A DNA stretch of 64,000 nt from Marinobacter halophilus (GCF_003007685.1 NZ_PXNN01000016.1:186001-250000); one strand, 5' to 3'. Shown: positions 28,339-37,769, numbered from the stretch's first letter. Notes: generated by a model not told the origin, from the sequence alone. A program made the numbers and translations.

Positions 28339-29166
28339 ATGGTGAACAACAGGGCTCAATGGGTGCCAGGCTGGTCTGAAGATGCGCCAGTGGCCGGGGA
28401 TCTGCTGCTGGCTTTTTCCGGAACCAATATCCTCAAACCCGGCGATGGCTGGTTTCTGCGTTGGGGTGGTCCGGAGATGGGTGACAGCCGGCCGGAAGCC
28501 CTGGCCCTGGGTACCTGGAATGGCCAGCCGTTGTTTGTCACCACGCTGCCGGATTCAGGCCTGCCCGGGCTGCAGACCCTCACCCTGAGAGACGCCTTGA
28601 TAGCGTTGCCAGAGGCGCCGGTGGATCTGCTCAGCACCGGCTTTCAGGTCTGGCAGTGGTGGCAGGATCACCGCTACTGTGGCCGGTGTGGTGAGCGCAC
28701 ACAGCCCCATCCACGAGAGCGCGCTCGCTGGTGTGACCGCTGCCATATTCCCTGGTACCCCAGAATTGCTCCCTGCGTCATCGTCATTATCCGGCGGGAC
28801 AACCGTTTTCTGTTGGCTCGGTCTTCGAGGGTTACCCGCAACTTCTACAGCCTGATTGCCGGCTTTGTGGAGCCCGGCGAAAGCCTGGAGCAGGCGGTGG
28901 CCCGAGAGGTGAAGGAGGAAACCGGGCTGGACGTTGGCAATGTCCGCTATCAGAGTTCCCAGCCCTGGCCTTTTCCCCATCAGCTCATGATGGGGTTTGT
29001 GGCTGACTATCAGGGCGGTGAGCTTTGCCTGCAGGAAGATGAGCTGGCGGATGCGGGCTGGTTCAGCGCTGAGGATCATCCGCCGATACCGCCCGAAACC
29101 ACCATTGCGGGGCGTCTGATCGGTGCGATCAAAGATGACATTGCTCGTGCCCGGGACGATGCCTGA
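28339..29166 (+). CDS. nudC: NADH pyrophosphatase / RNA decapping Nudix enzyme
   Basis: NudC hydrolyses NAD(H) and removes NAD caps from RNA. The 275-residue protein has a four-cysteine zinc ribbon (CGRCGERT and CDRCHIPWYPR) near residues 114-135 and the Nudix box GFVEPGESLEQAVAREVKEE near 177-198, with the QPWPFPHQLMMGF segment typical of NudC after it. The ATG at 28339 is the first in frame. It ends one base before murI. Confidence 0.94.
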   Translation: MVNNRAQWVPGWSEDAPVAGDLLLAFSGTNILKPGDGWFLRWGGPEMGDSRPEALALGTWNGQPLFVTTLPDSGLPGLQTLTLRDALIALPEAPVDLLSTGFQVWQWWQDHRYCGRCGERTQPHPRERARWCDRCHIPWYPRIAPCVIVIIRRDNRFLLARSSRVTRNFYSLIAGFVEPGESLEQAVAREVKEETGLDVGNVRYQSSQPWPFPHQLMMGFVADYQGGELCLQEDELADAGWFSAEDHPPIPPETTIAGRLIGAIKDDIARARDDA

Positions 29167-29167
29167 C

Positions 29168-30007
29168 ATGAGCACGCCACGTATCCTGGTGTTTGATTCC
29201 GGTGTGGGCGGGCTGAGCGTGGCCGCCTGTATTCATCGGGCCCTGCCCGGCGCCGAGTTGGTGTATCTGGCGGATAACGCCGGGTTTCCCTACGGTGGGC
29301 AGTCTGAACAGGTGGTCATTGCCCGCAGCTGTGCGCTGATTGGTGAGTGTCTTGCGCAGTTCTCTTGTGACGTCATTGTGGTGGCCTGCAACACCGCCAG
29401 TACCGTCGTGTTGCCGCACCTGAGGGCGATGACGGTGGTGCCGGTGGTGGGGGTGGTGCCGGCGGTCAAGCCGGCGGCGGCCTGCTCGGTTAACCGGCGC
29501 ATCGGACTGTTGGCCACCCCGGCCACCATTCAGCGCCCCTACCTGGATGACCTGATTGCCGAGTTTGCCTCAGATTGCGAGATTGTTCGTGTCGGTCATC
29601 CCGGCCTGGTGTCCTGGGCGGAACAACTGGTGCAGGGCGGAGAACCGCCGCAGGTTGAGCTGGATGAGGCGATGGCGCCCTTGCGCGCGAACGCTGTGGA
29701 TACCGTTGTGCTGGGTTGCACCCACTACCCCCTGCTCTTACCCTGGCTTCGGAAAAGTCTGCCGGAAGTGAACACGTGGGTGGAATCGGGTGAGGCGATT
29801 GCGCGGCGGGTGGGTTTTTTGCTGGAACAGTCCGGCCGACTGACAGAGGCGGAGACCACTCGTGCAGACGGCGCGCCGGTGGTGATTCAGGCCTGTTTTA
29901 CCGGCGCGGCACCGGGTGATATCGCGTATTTCATGATGGAGATGGGCATTGCGGTGGCTCGGATCAGCGGCCAGTGGCCTGGCGCTACAGCAGCCGGGTC
30001 AGTTTGA
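29168..30007 (+). CDS. murI: Glutamate racemase
   Basis: MurI makes D-glutamate for peptidoglycan. I chose the ATG at 29168 (MSTPRILVFDSGVGGLSV), which follows the nudC stop directly; an upstream frame start at 29123 would lie inside nudC. The 279-residue protein has the DSGVGGL loop and both catalytic cysteines (VVACNTAST near residue 75, VLGCTHYPLL near 185). Its last 23 bases overlap the end of the opposite-strand DUF2156 gene. Confidence 0.95.
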   Translation: MSTPRILVFDSGVGGLSVAACIHRALPGAELVYLADNAGFPYGGQSEQVVIARSCALIGECLAQFSCDVIVVACNTASTVVLPHLRAMTVVPVVGVVPAVKPAAACSVNRRIGLLATPATIQRPYLDDLIAEFASDCEIVRVGHPGLVSWAEQLVQGGEPPQVELDEAMAPLRANAVDTVVLGCTHYPLLLPWLRKSLPEVNTWVESGEAIARRVGFLLEQSGRLTEAETTRADGAPVVIQACFTGAAPGDIAYFMMEMGIAVARISGQWPGATAAGSV

Positions 30008-30992
30008 ACATGGCCAGAAACTCCAGCACCGGGATGGCCCGCTTGTGGCAGCAGTAGGTCTTGAAGTTGTCACCCCGGAAGCGTGACTTGGTGAACTCCA
30101 GCCCTTTGAAGTTGTAAAGGAAGTTACCCTTCTCATAGATGCCGTGCATGAGTCGTTTCAGCAAACGGCTTTCCTGATGTTCGGTGGCGCTGTCCAGCGA
30201 CAGCGGGATCAGCCCCAGGTCCAGGTACGGCACACCTTCCGCTTTGAAGGTTTCCATGGCGTGGGCCATTAAGGTATAGAAGATGCCCTGGCGGAAATCG
30301 GCGTTGGCACGCGAAATGTTCGGCACGTAACTGATGATCTCGTTGTTGCGATAGACCGGATCAAAGTAAATAAAGCCTACCGCCTTGCCATGCTGATAGG
30401 CGTAGAAGTGCCGTTCATTTTCCCGGTAGTCCATCTCCATGGGGCGGATCAGAAACCGGATCTCGTTGCTTTTGCATTTTCGAGTGCGAATCCAGGCCTC
30501 GGAAATTTCGCGAGTGTGATCGTCACTGAACCGCTCCATCACCTTGATGCCGCTTTTTTCCGCCTGATTCAGGGCGGTGCGCAGTATTTGCTTCTTTTTG
30601 CCGGTCAGAGACCATTTGCGCAGATCAATCCGGGATTCGCTGCCAAACTGGGTACCATAAAGCCCGAACCGCAGGTGCAGGAACTCAACCACCGTTTTAG
30701 ACACCTGGATGTAACAGGCGTTCGGGTATCGCTGATGAAAGCGCTCAAGCATCAGCGGGAAGTTTTCCTTGGCACTCACCGGATCTGACAGTACAAAGGT
30801 GCCGCCCCATTTGCGCATATAGGCGATGTAACCAATGCCTGGTACGTCAAAATATTGCATGCCCGGTTGCAGTGTTGAGAACGACTGGGTGTGCGCGCCG
30901 TACTGCTTGAGGTAGCTGATCCGTTCGGTGAAGGTAAATTGGCCATCGGCCAGCTCCCCCAGACTGTCCAGTGCAAGAATCTGATCTGACAT
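29985..30992 (-). CDS. DUF2156 / MprF-C-like acyl or aminoacyltransferase
   Basis: This 335-residue protein reads as a DUF2156 (LPG_synthase_C) domain, the catalytic GNAT-like part of lysyl-phosphatidylglycerol synthases, but without the multispan flippase half. Family-like stretches are GIGYIAYMRKWGGTFVLSDP, YPNACYIQVSK, the basic patch LRKWSLTGKKKQILRTA and YLDLGLIPLS. Substrate is unknown; aminoacylation of a membrane lipid is an inference from the family. It follows the methyltransferase at 31037-31690 on the same strand after 44 bases, so the two probably form an operon. Its 3' end overlaps murI tail to tail. Confidence 0.8.
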   Translation of the reverse strand: MSDQILALDSLGELADGQFTFTERISYLKQYGAHTQSFSTLQPGMQYFDVPGIGYIAYMRKWGGTFVLSDPVSAKENFPLMLERFHQRYPNACYIQVSKTVVEFLHLRFGLYGTQFGSESRIDLRKWSLTGKKKQILRTALNQAEKSGIKVMERFSDDHTREISEAWIRTRKCKSNEIRFLIRPMEMDYRENERHFYAYQHGKAVGFIYFDPVYRNNEIISYVPNISRANADFRQGIFYTLMAHAMETFKAEGVPYLDLGLIPLSLDSATEHQESRLLKRLMHGIYEKGNFLYNFKGLEFTKSRFRGDNFKTYCCHKRAIPVLEFLAMFKLTRLL

Positions 30993-31036
30993 GATAAGGC
31001 TCCCGGTAACCTGTTGTTATTTTATGGTTTCGAGGT

Positions 31037-31690
31037 TCAGGTGCGCTTTTGGCCAAGAATCGACCAGTAGCAATCCATGTTCAGCAGTTTGAAATGCTTT
31101 TTCTCAGTTACCTGCAGGCCCAGGCGCTGCATGTGTTCGGGATAGTTGTAGATCTTGTGGAAGGCGTTGTTGGCAAAAAGCCAGAAGATAAACACGGCCA
31201 TGTACCAATAGAGTTTCTTGAACAAGCGGGACAAGATGTTGCCGGTCGGATAGCAGAAATCACCCACCACCACTTTTGCGTCGGCTTTGCCGAGGCGAAT
31301 CAGATGCTCCAGCACTTTGACCATCATGTCTTCATCAAACACGTTCAGGAAAAAGTTGGCGACGACCATGTCGTAGTGCTCGAACTCATCCACCTCCATT
31401 ATGTCGCTGTGAATCCGGCGGATGGTCAGGTGCGGGGCCTCCTTTTGCTGGGCATCCCCGAACTTTCGGAGCATGGTCTCGGACAGGTCGACCACGGTGA
31501 CCTCTGCCCCCAGTTCCGCTGCCCGGATGGCATCCCGACCATGGCCGACACCGGCAAACAGGATGCGGTCACCCGGTTTCACGGTTTCGATATCCAGCAT
31601 GGCGGTTTTGCAGCGGTGTATGTTCTTGCCGCTGTAGAGGTTGCTCAGAAAATCATATACGGGGCCGATGTACTTGTACTTGTCGCGCAT
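31037..31690 (-). CDS. Class I SAM-dependent methyltransferase
   Basis: A 217-residue Rossmann methyltransferase with the SAM loop LFAGVGHGRDAIRAAELGAE near residue 44, motif II TVVDLSETML and DMVVANFFLNVF. A hydrophobic stretch near 158-178 (YWYMAVFIFWLFANNAF) suggests attachment to the membrane. The family could be lipid or quinone methyltransferases; the exact substrate is not readable. It is the first gene of a two-gene minus-strand unit with the DUF2156 protein, so a joint modification of a membrane lipid is possible. Confidence 0.8.
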   Translation of the reverse strand: MRDKYKYIGPVYDFLSNLYSGKNIHRCKTAMLDIETVKPGDRILFAGVGHGRDAIRAAELGAEVTVVDLSETMLRKFGDAQQKEAPHLTIRRIHSDIMEVDEFEHYDMVVANFFLNVFDEDMMVKVLEHLIRLGKADAKVVVGDFCYPTGNILSRLFKKLYWYMAVFIFWLFANNAFHKIYNYPEHMQRLGLQVTEKKHFKLLNMDCYWSILGQKRT

Positions 31691-31924
31691 GGTGGCGGCT
31701 GCCTTCTTCTTGTTCTCTGGTTGACCGTCACCGTTATTGTGATTGTTGCCCTGACAACTAGTCAGACATTCCGGTGATCGGTTACTGATAACCTGAGCTT
31801 AGAGAAGGGTCGGAGTGAAATATGTGCAGTACTGCGCAAATATGGATACACAAAGTAACGCATCGAAACACTTTGCAAACCGGGTCAATTTTTATTATAG
31901 GAATGTAGAACAATCATGTTTGAT

Positions 31925-34102
31925 TCAGGCTGTGGAGGCGAAGGCCAGGCCGTCTCTGCGTAACAGTCGGCTGATATCGGCCGCAGGCCGGGCCGGACCG
32001 TAGAAGAACCCCTGCACCTGATGGCAACCGAGGCTTTTGAGGTAGCTAAGCTGGTCGTCGGTTTCAACGCCTTCTGCCACAATTTCCAGTTTCAGGCCGT
32101 GGGCCATGGCCACAATGGCGTTGACAATGCAGGCACCGTCTTCGCCGCTGCGGATGGCTTTGACGAAGGATTGATCCACTTTCAATGTGTGGATGGGCAG
32201 TCTGTGCAGATAATTCAAAGATGAATACCCTGTGCCAAAATCGTCAATGGCGATGCGGACACCGGTGTCTGCCAGCTCTTTCAGTTTGCGACTGATCTGT
32301 TCCAGATCGCTCATGATCACGTTTTCAGTGATTTCGATTTCCAGGTTTCGGGCCGGGAACCTGTGCGCACGCACCCGCTCCAGCAAGGTTTCCACGAATC
32401 GAGGGTGCTCCACCTGGCTTGGTGACAGGTTCACCGCCAGCCGCAGGGTAGGGTGCCCGCTGTTGATCCAACGGCCCACGTCGCGGCAGGCCTGATCCAG
32501 GACCCGTTCGCTGAGCTTGCCGATGAGCCGGGTTTCCTCGGCCAGCGGGAGAAAATCCGCCGGGTACAGCAGACCGCGTTCCGGATGTTGCCAGCGGACC
32601 AGGGCTTCCAGGCCCACCACCTGGTTAGTGCGGGAACAGACTTGGGGTTGATAGTGTACTCGGAGCTCGTCCCGTTCCAGGGCAAGCCGAAGGTCCCGTT
32701 CCAGGCTTAGGCGGTGGGCGGTATCGATGCTCATGCTGTCGGTAAAGAAACGGTAGCCGTCTTTGCCCCGGGCTTTGACGTGGTACATGGCGATGTCAGC
32801 ATTCTGGATCAGCTGATCCATGGTGTTGCCGGCATCCGGGAATACGGCAATGCCGATGCTGACGCCAACAAACACTTCATGGTTACCCAGTTGGAACGGA
32901 TCTTTCAGCGCCTGAATCAGTTTTTTGGCGATGCCGCGGGCGTCCTCCGGGCTGTGGATGGAGGGCAGCAGCAGGGTGAATTCATCACCGCCAAAGCGCG
33001 ATAGAGTATCGCCCCGGCGGAGGCATTTTTCCAGGCGGTGAGTCACTGCCTGCAATAAGCGGTCACCCATAGCGTGGCCAAGGGTGTCGTTAACCACTTT
33101 GAATCGGTCCAGATCCAGAAACATCACGGCCAGCTTCTGCTCGCTGCGACGGGCCTGGGTGATGGCCAGCTCCAACCGATCTTTAAATAACGCTCGATTG
33201 GGTAAGCGGGTAAGCAGGTCATGGTAGGCCTGGAAGTTGATAAAGGCTTCGGCTTCCTTGCGCTCGGTGACATCACGGGCAATGCCATAATAGCGGGCCG
33301 GTTGGCGAGTGCTGCCGCCCAGGGTGACACCGGTTTGGGGCCAGCTTTGCGGATCGACCGGAAAAGCGGTGATCTCGAAGTGCCGGGTGGCCTTGCTATT
33401 GCCTCGGGTTTTCAGGCGCACTTCCAGCGTGCGGGGGTTATCTGCCGAAATGTCTGGGCCGCGCAGGGCGTAGGTGCCCCGCGCGACATCGCGATCATCC
33501 AGAATGACTCGAAAATGCTCGCCGCAGAGTTCAGCGGGTTGATAGCCGAGTAGGCTCTCCACCTTGTTATTGATGAAACAGATGTGCCCGGTTTTATCGA
33601 GCATGAAGACGATGTCGGGTGAGCTGTTAACGATGTAACGGTGCAAGGCCTCGGATTTTTCCAGCCGGGTCTGAATCAGTTCATGGGCTTTGATCAGGGA
33701 CTGTTTTCCGAGCACACTTTCAACGGTGGCGAGCAGTTCTTCGGGGTCAAACGGTTTTCGGATATAGTCCAGTGCGCCTCGGCGCAGGGCGCGGCTGACG
33801 GTACTGAAGGAGCTTTCACCGCTGACCACGATCACACCGCAATCGGGTTGTAGTCTGGCGATTTTCTCCATGACCGCAAAACCGTCGGTGTCGGGCATAT
33901 TAAGGTCCAGCAGCGCCAGATCGAAGGATTGATCAGTCAGCTGATCACAGGCTTCACGGCCGCTGCCCGCTTCAGTGACATCAAAGTTCCGGCGCCTCAG
34001 CAACGCAGCCAGTGAGGTCAGCAGGCGCGGCTCGTCGTCTGCCACCAGAATCCGGGCCGGATAAAACCCGGATGAGGGTGGTCTGCTTTGTTCAGGTGCC
34101 AT
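31925..34102 (-). CDS. Response regulator REC-PAS-GGDEF-EAL
   Basis: A 725-residue cytoplasmic regulator: receiver domain at about 15-135 with the phospho-aspartate in DLALLDLNMPDTDG, PAS at about 155-290, GGDEF at about 300-460 and EAL at about 470-720. The GGDEF signature SRFGGDEF has an RxxD inhibitory site (RRGD) five residues before it. The EAL domain keeps GLEALVRW, NLSPSQ, EIEITEN, DDFGTGYS, KVDQSF, AEGVET and QGFFYG, so both c-di-GMP synthesis and breakdown are possible. It lies 21 bases after the HDOD histidine kinase on the same strand; that kinase is the likely partner. Confidence 0.92.
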   Translation of the reverse strand: MAPEQSRPPSSGFYPARILVADDEPRLLTSLAALLRRRNFDVTEAGSGREACDQLTDQSFDLALLDLNMPDTDGFAVMEKIARLQPDCGVIVVSGESSFSTVSRALRRGALDYIRKPFDPEELLATVESVLGKQSLIKAHELIQTRLEKSEALHRYIVNSSPDIVFMLDKTGHICFINNKVESLLGYQPAELCGEHFRVILDDRDVARGTYALRGPDISADNPRTLEVRLKTRGNSKATRHFEITAFPVDPQSWPQTGVTLGGSTRQPARYYGIARDVTERKEAEAFINFQAYHDLLTRLPNRALFKDRLELAITQARRSEQKLAVMFLDLDRFKVVNDTLGHAMGDRLLQAVTHRLEKCLRRGDTLSRFGGDEFTLLLPSIHSPEDARGIAKKLIQALKDPFQLGNHEVFVGVSIGIAVFPDAGNTMDQLIQNADIAMYHVKARGKDGYRFFTDSMSIDTAHRLSLERDLRLALERDELRVHYQPQVCSRTNQVVGLEALVRWQHPERGLLYPADFLPLAEETRLIGKLSERVLDQACRDVGRWINSGHPTLRLAVNLSPSQVEHPRFVETLLERVRAHRFPARNLEIEITENVIMSDLEQISRKLKELADTGVRIAIDDFGTGYSSLNYLHRLPIHTLKVDQSFVKAIRSGEDGACIVNAIVAMAHGLKLEIVAEGVETDDQLSYLKSLGCHQVQGFFYGPARPAADISRLLRRDGLAFASTA

Positions 34103-34123
34103 TGGTCTGATTCCGTAGTTTCG

Positions 34124-36100
34124 TCAGTCGGTATCGTTTTTCATCTGGCTGGCCGCGGGTAGCAAAATCCGGAAGCTGGTGCCTTCCTGCCCCGTGTGGC
34201 AAGCGATGATGCCCTCCATGTCATCAATCAGTTGTTTCACAATGCTCAGGCCTAATCCGCTGTGGCCTTGTCCTTTTGAGCTGGCAACCGGCGCAAACAA
34301 GTTGCGCCGGACGGCTTCCGGAATGCCCGGGCCGTTGTCGGCTATCTGCAATTCGATCCAGTTGCGCTGGTTCTGGTAAACGGGTGCGGCGGTGCGCAGG
34401 GTGATATCGCCTTGCTCGTGCCCAAGGCTTTCGACGGCATTCCGGATCAGGTTGATCACGATCTGGCGCACCGCTGACAGGCTGCCTTTGACCCGGGCCT
34501 GCTCCGTGCACAGCTGCACATTGAGTGTCCGGTCTGGACGACTGAACAGGCTGTCCCGAAGAATGCGCACGAGGCTTTCCAGTTCGGCGTTGAGGTCGGT
34601 TGCGGTGGTATCGGGGCCGGGTGTGTCGCTATTGCTGATTTGCAGCAGCAAATAACCGGCGCGGTCCAGCTCTTCCTGAATGATGTCCAGATCACCTTGT
34701 ACATCGCTATCTTCAAGCCGGCTACGCAGCTGGAAAATGTATTGTTTGACGATGGTCAGCGGGTTGCTGATTTCATGCACCTGGCGCCGCAGCCGATCAT
34801 TGACGATCTGGGCATCGACATCTGCCGCGTCAGGCCATTGATCCTCGATCAGCAAGGCGAGCTGGCCGGCGAACAGTTGGGTCAGCGTCTTGGTGCTCTC
34901 GACAATCTCTGCATACAGGCCAAGGGCAAAAACGGCGACTGGGCTACCGTGAACAACAATTGGCATCGCCAAAAACGACGGCGTCCTCAGGATCGACAGC
35001 AGTTGTTGGTCCAGCACACTTGGGGTTCGGTCACTCAGATGCAGAGGGGTGCCGGTGTAAAAGGCTTCGGTCAGAACGCTGCCGCCAGATACCGGCGCCA
35101 GTCGCAGGTCGGGCAGGTTGATGCAGGTGCCGGACAACAGTCTCAGCTCATCGTCATCCGGCCCAAAGCATAACGTGGGCAAGCCGGTCAGTACCGTAAG
35201 GCTGCCCGCCGTGCTGGCAATCAGGTCGTTCGTGTTGACCGCGTCCGCCGTTCTCAGCTCAAGGGATTTGCTGGTCATGACCTGATGGATCAAAGACTGC
35301 CTCAGTTGTCGCGACCCTGCGCTGTTGTCGTAAGTGGTGTCCAGGGGGAGGCCGAAAGACGCAGCCATACTGGCAACCTCTTCGTTGATCTTGCTGCATA
35401 TTTCTTGTGTCAGGTCGTCTTGCAACCCGAAAATGGTGCCTGCAGCAGCAATGCCCGCTGAATCTGACAAAGCCAGCCGGGTCGCCAGACTGATCAGTTT
35501 GACCAGATGCCCGGCATCCCGGAGTTGTGTCGGTGCGGCCTGCTGATAGCGCATGGCATCTGCGGCCATGGCCCCGAGGCCCCAGCTGGTCACCAGCTCG
35601 GCTGCGATGTCATTTTGGTGATTGAGGATCTCCTGCCTTTTGCCCGGCGGTGTTTTGATGGCAATCAGTTCGGCAATGTTATGGACCATGCCGAGCAGGA
35701 AGGCTTCTTCCGGATCCGGGTAGCGGGTCAGGGTGGCGAGGGTTTTGGCGGTCAGGGCGGTGATCAGGGAATGCCGCCAGAAGTCGCGCAGCTGCTGCCA
35801 TTCGTCGCTGTCCAGTTCGAATAGAAGCTGGCGTAGTGCGGAAGTTAACAGCAGGGTCTGGAAACGGCGCGTGCCCAAGCGCATAAGTGCCTGTTCAGTC
35901 GAGCGAATCGGCGGGCTGCTTCGGTACAGGGCAGAATTGGATAGCGCCAACAGTCGGGTAATCAGGGCAGTGTCGGTTGCGACGATCTGGCTGATGGCGC
36001 GATAGTTTTCGCCAGCATGGCACGCCTCCAGCGCTCGCAGGGTAACTTCCGGCAGGCTGGGTAAGTGTAAATCCGTTGCAATGTCCGTCGCATTATTCAT
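34124..36100 (-). CDS. HDOD-GAF-like histidine kinase
   Basis: A 658-residue soluble protein with an HDOD domain at about 10-260 (LHLPSLPEVTLRALEACH; LGMVHNIAELIAIKTP), a GAF-like region at about 285-430 and a histidine kinase core. The kinase part has the phospho-acceptor in VHEISNPLTIVKQY, the N box INLIRNAVESLG and the ATP lid IADNGPGIP / HSGLGLSIVKQLIDD. I chose the ATG at 36100, preceded by AAGGCGAG; the frame can also begin at a GTG at 36121. HDOD modules replace the usual membrane sensor here. It is the first gene of a unit with the REC-GGDEF-EAL regulator and is divergent from the MinD-like ATPase. Confidence 0.88.
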   Translation of the reverse strand: MNNATDIATDLHLPSLPEVTLRALEACHAGENYRAISQIVATDTALITRLLALSNSALYRSSPPIRSTEQALMRLGTRRFQTLLLTSALRQLLFELDSDEWQQLRDFWRHSLITALTAKTLATLTRYPDPEEAFLLGMVHNIAELIAIKTPPGKRQEILNHQNDIAAELVTSWGLGAMAADAMRYQQAAPTQLRDAGHLVKLISLATRLALSDSAGIAAAGTIFGLQDDLTQEICSKINEEVASMAASFGLPLDTTYDNSAGSRQLRQSLIHQVMTSKSLELRTADAVNTNDLIASTAGSLTVLTGLPTLCFGPDDDELRLLSGTCINLPDLRLAPVSGGSVLTEAFYTGTPLHLSDRTPSVLDQQLLSILRTPSFLAMPIVVHGSPVAVFALGLYAEIVESTKTLTQLFAGQLALLIEDQWPDAADVDAQIVNDRLRRQVHEISNPLTIVKQYIFQLRSRLEDSDVQGDLDIIQEELDRAGYLLLQISNSDTPGPDTTATDLNAELESLVRILRDSLFSRPDRTLNVQLCTEQARVKGSLSAVRQIVINLIRNAVESLGHEQGDITLRTAAPVYQNQRNWIELQIADNGPGIPEAVRRNLFAPVASSKGQGHSGLGLSIVKQLIDDMEGIIACHTGQEGTSFRILLPAASQMKNDTD

Positions 36101-36195
36101 CGCTCGCCTTGTGTCCTTCACACCCCGTTCGTAGCGGTCGGGTATAAGGCTCCCTGATTTGTAGTTAATTTTTATGACAGGGAGTTCATTCTTCT

Positions 36196-36215
36196 TCTAA
36201 GCCGGTGAGCTTAGA
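36196..36215. promoter_or_regulatory. 7-bp inverted repeat between divergent kinase and ATPase genes
   Basis: TCTAAGC-CGGTGA-GCTTAGA, a perfect 7-bp palindrome, lies 96 bases upstream of the kinase start. It has no T run on either side in a terminator position, so an operator is the likelier reading. Confidence 0.3.
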
Positions 36216-36307
36216 CAATAAAACCTCACTATTAAATACTCATTGCTGTTTTTTTAAGCAAGGTATCCCGCAGTCTGTGATATGAGTAACCTTTTTACAG
36301 GTTAAAA

Positions 36308-36324
36308 TGTCGCTTATAGTGACA
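36308..36324. promoter_or_regulatory. TGTCGC-TTATA-GTGACA operator-like palindrome
   Basis: The 17-base sequence has half-sites TGTCGC and GTGACA (5 of 6 positions symmetric) and lies 48 bases upstream of the MinD-like gene. Its TGTCAC half-site recurs twice upstream of the fatty acyl reductase at 37722-37740. Confidence 0.3.
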
Positions 36325-36371
36325 AGTCCTGAGTTTAGTCTGTTTTCAAAGTATCGCTACAGGGAACGCAA

Positions 36372-37655
36372 ATGTTGCGCCAACCAAGGACCATCGCAAT
36401 CACCGGCGGTAAAGGTGGGGTAGGAAAAACCACCGTTGCGCTGAATCTTGCACTTGTGCTGGCCAAGAGTGGCTATCAGGTGTTGTTGCTGGATGCAGAC
36501 ACAGATCTGGCCAATGTCAGCCTGCTGGTGGGGTTGTATCCGGAGCGCACGCTGGCCGATGTGGTTGCCAGCCGATGCACGATGGACGAGGCAATCCTGC
36601 ATAGTTATTCAGGGCTGCATATTGTGCCGGGGGCCTCTGGCGTGCAGGAATGCATGGAGATGTCGAACGGCGACAGCCTGGTGCTTTTGCGAGGCTTGCA
36701 TGAGCTGGAGCACCGTTACGATTATGTGATCGTGGACACCGCCGCTGGTCTGCAGGCGGTTGGCTTGCACATGATAGCGGCTGCGGAACTGGCCTGCCTG
36801 GTGGTCTCTCCTGATCCTGCCTCACTCACCGACGCGTTTTCGCTGCTGAAAGTGATGAAGCGTCGAGGCTATCGCCGGACACCATCGGTGATCGTCAATA
36901 TGGCTCAGGGCGCGAGCCAGGCCAGATCGGTGTATCAGCGCCTCAACGGCGCCTGTCAGCGACACCTGCAATGGTCACTGCATTACCTGGGGGCGCTCTG
37001 GCGAGACGAGACGCTCCGGCAGTCCGTTCTCAACCAGAGCCCGGTCACGTTGTTGCCAGCGTCGGATCCGTCATGCCGGCAATTCCATTCGCTGGCAGAG
37101 ATGCTCAATGTGCATCTGGCCGGGCTGCCGCGCCGGAAAGCCGGTATTGCGGCCTATTGGCATCAGGTTGCGCGCCGGCAAGCCGACAAAGTAGGTGTAC
37201 CCCCATCGCCGGCCGTTGAAAGCGGCTCGCCTATACAACAATGCCTGGATCTGGTTGGACGGCTGGGTGCCATACTGGAGGCCTCGCCAGATAATGGCAT
37301 GCTTCGATATGAAGCGTTCACGCGCCTGTTTGCCCTTTTGGGGCGCAAGCCTGATGCCGACACTGTTGAGATAGTGCAAACCGGCCTGGCCTCAATGGCC
37401 TGGGAAAATCTGGTGGTGGACGACCGCGAAAAACTGGCCCGTCATCTTGGCCAGCTGGCCCGCGAACTGGCTTCGCCTGAGGCTGTTGAAGCCTCCGCTA
37501 CCCGCTTTCGGTCGGTCAACGAGCCGCTTTATGATCGGGTCAGTTTCGGTGAGCAGGATCAACTGGTTCGCGCGCTGCGGGAAAAACCGGCGGATGTGTC
37601 GCTGAATGATTTGCTGCGCTCTCTGGCCGGTAATGACCGCGACAGGTCCTGGTAA
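36372..37655 (+). CDS. FleN/MinD-like ATPase with an extra C-terminal domain
   Basis: A 427-residue P-loop ATPase. Residues 1-265 follow the MinD/FleN pattern: deviant Walker [16 protein letters not shown] near residue 12, [18 protein letters not shown] near 38, [11 protein letters not shown] near 122 and the switch-like [15 protein letters not shown]. FleN proteins are about 280 residues, limit flagellar number and modulate the c-di-GMP-responsive activator FleQ. Here about 160 further residues follow a linker; they look helical, end in [18 protein letters not shown] and match nothing I know. It is divergent from an HDOD kinase and a GGDEF-EAL regulator and precedes the wax-ester reductase, so I infer a local regulatory or positioning role rather than the main flagellar FleN. 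Confidence 0.85.
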   Translation: MLRQPRTIAITGGKGGVGKTTVALNLALVLAKSGYQVLLLDADTDLANVSLLVGLYPERTLADVVASRCTMDEAILHSYSGLHIVPGASGVQECMEMSNGDSLVLLRGLHELEHRYDYVIVDTAAGLQAVGLHMIAAAELACLVVSPDPASLTDAFSLLKVMKRRGYRRTPSVIVNMAQGASQARSVYQRLNGACQRHLQWSLHYLGALWRDETLRQSVLNQSPVTLLPASDPSCRQFHSLAEMLNVHLAGLPRRKAGIAAYWHQVARRQADKVGVPPSPAVESGSPIQQCLDLVGRLGAILEASPDNGMLRYEAFTRLFALLGRKPDADTVEIVQTGLASMAWENLVVDDREKLARHLGQLARELASPEAVEASATRFRSVNEPLYDRVSFGEQDQLVRALREKPADVSLNDLLRSLAGNDRDRSW

Positions 37656-37707
37656 GACCTCGTGCGACATGCCTCCCTAAGAGTCATTTTATTGTAAGGT
37701 TTTGTGT

Positions 37708-37769
37708 CGTAATTTTGCAATCTGTCACCGCCCTGTCACCTTTTCTGTGCAAAAATTAAGCGTAATTTT
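37708..37769. promoter_or_regulatory. Repeated short motifs upstream of the fatty acyl reductase
   Basis: CTGTCACC occurs at 37722-37729 and 37733-37740, 11 bases apart, which is one DNA turn. CGTAATTTT occurs at 37708-37716 and 37761-37769, 53 bases apart, about five turns. This phasing suggests a protein-binding site in the AT-rich promoter region. I cannot fix the -35 and -10 elements. Confidence 0.35.
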
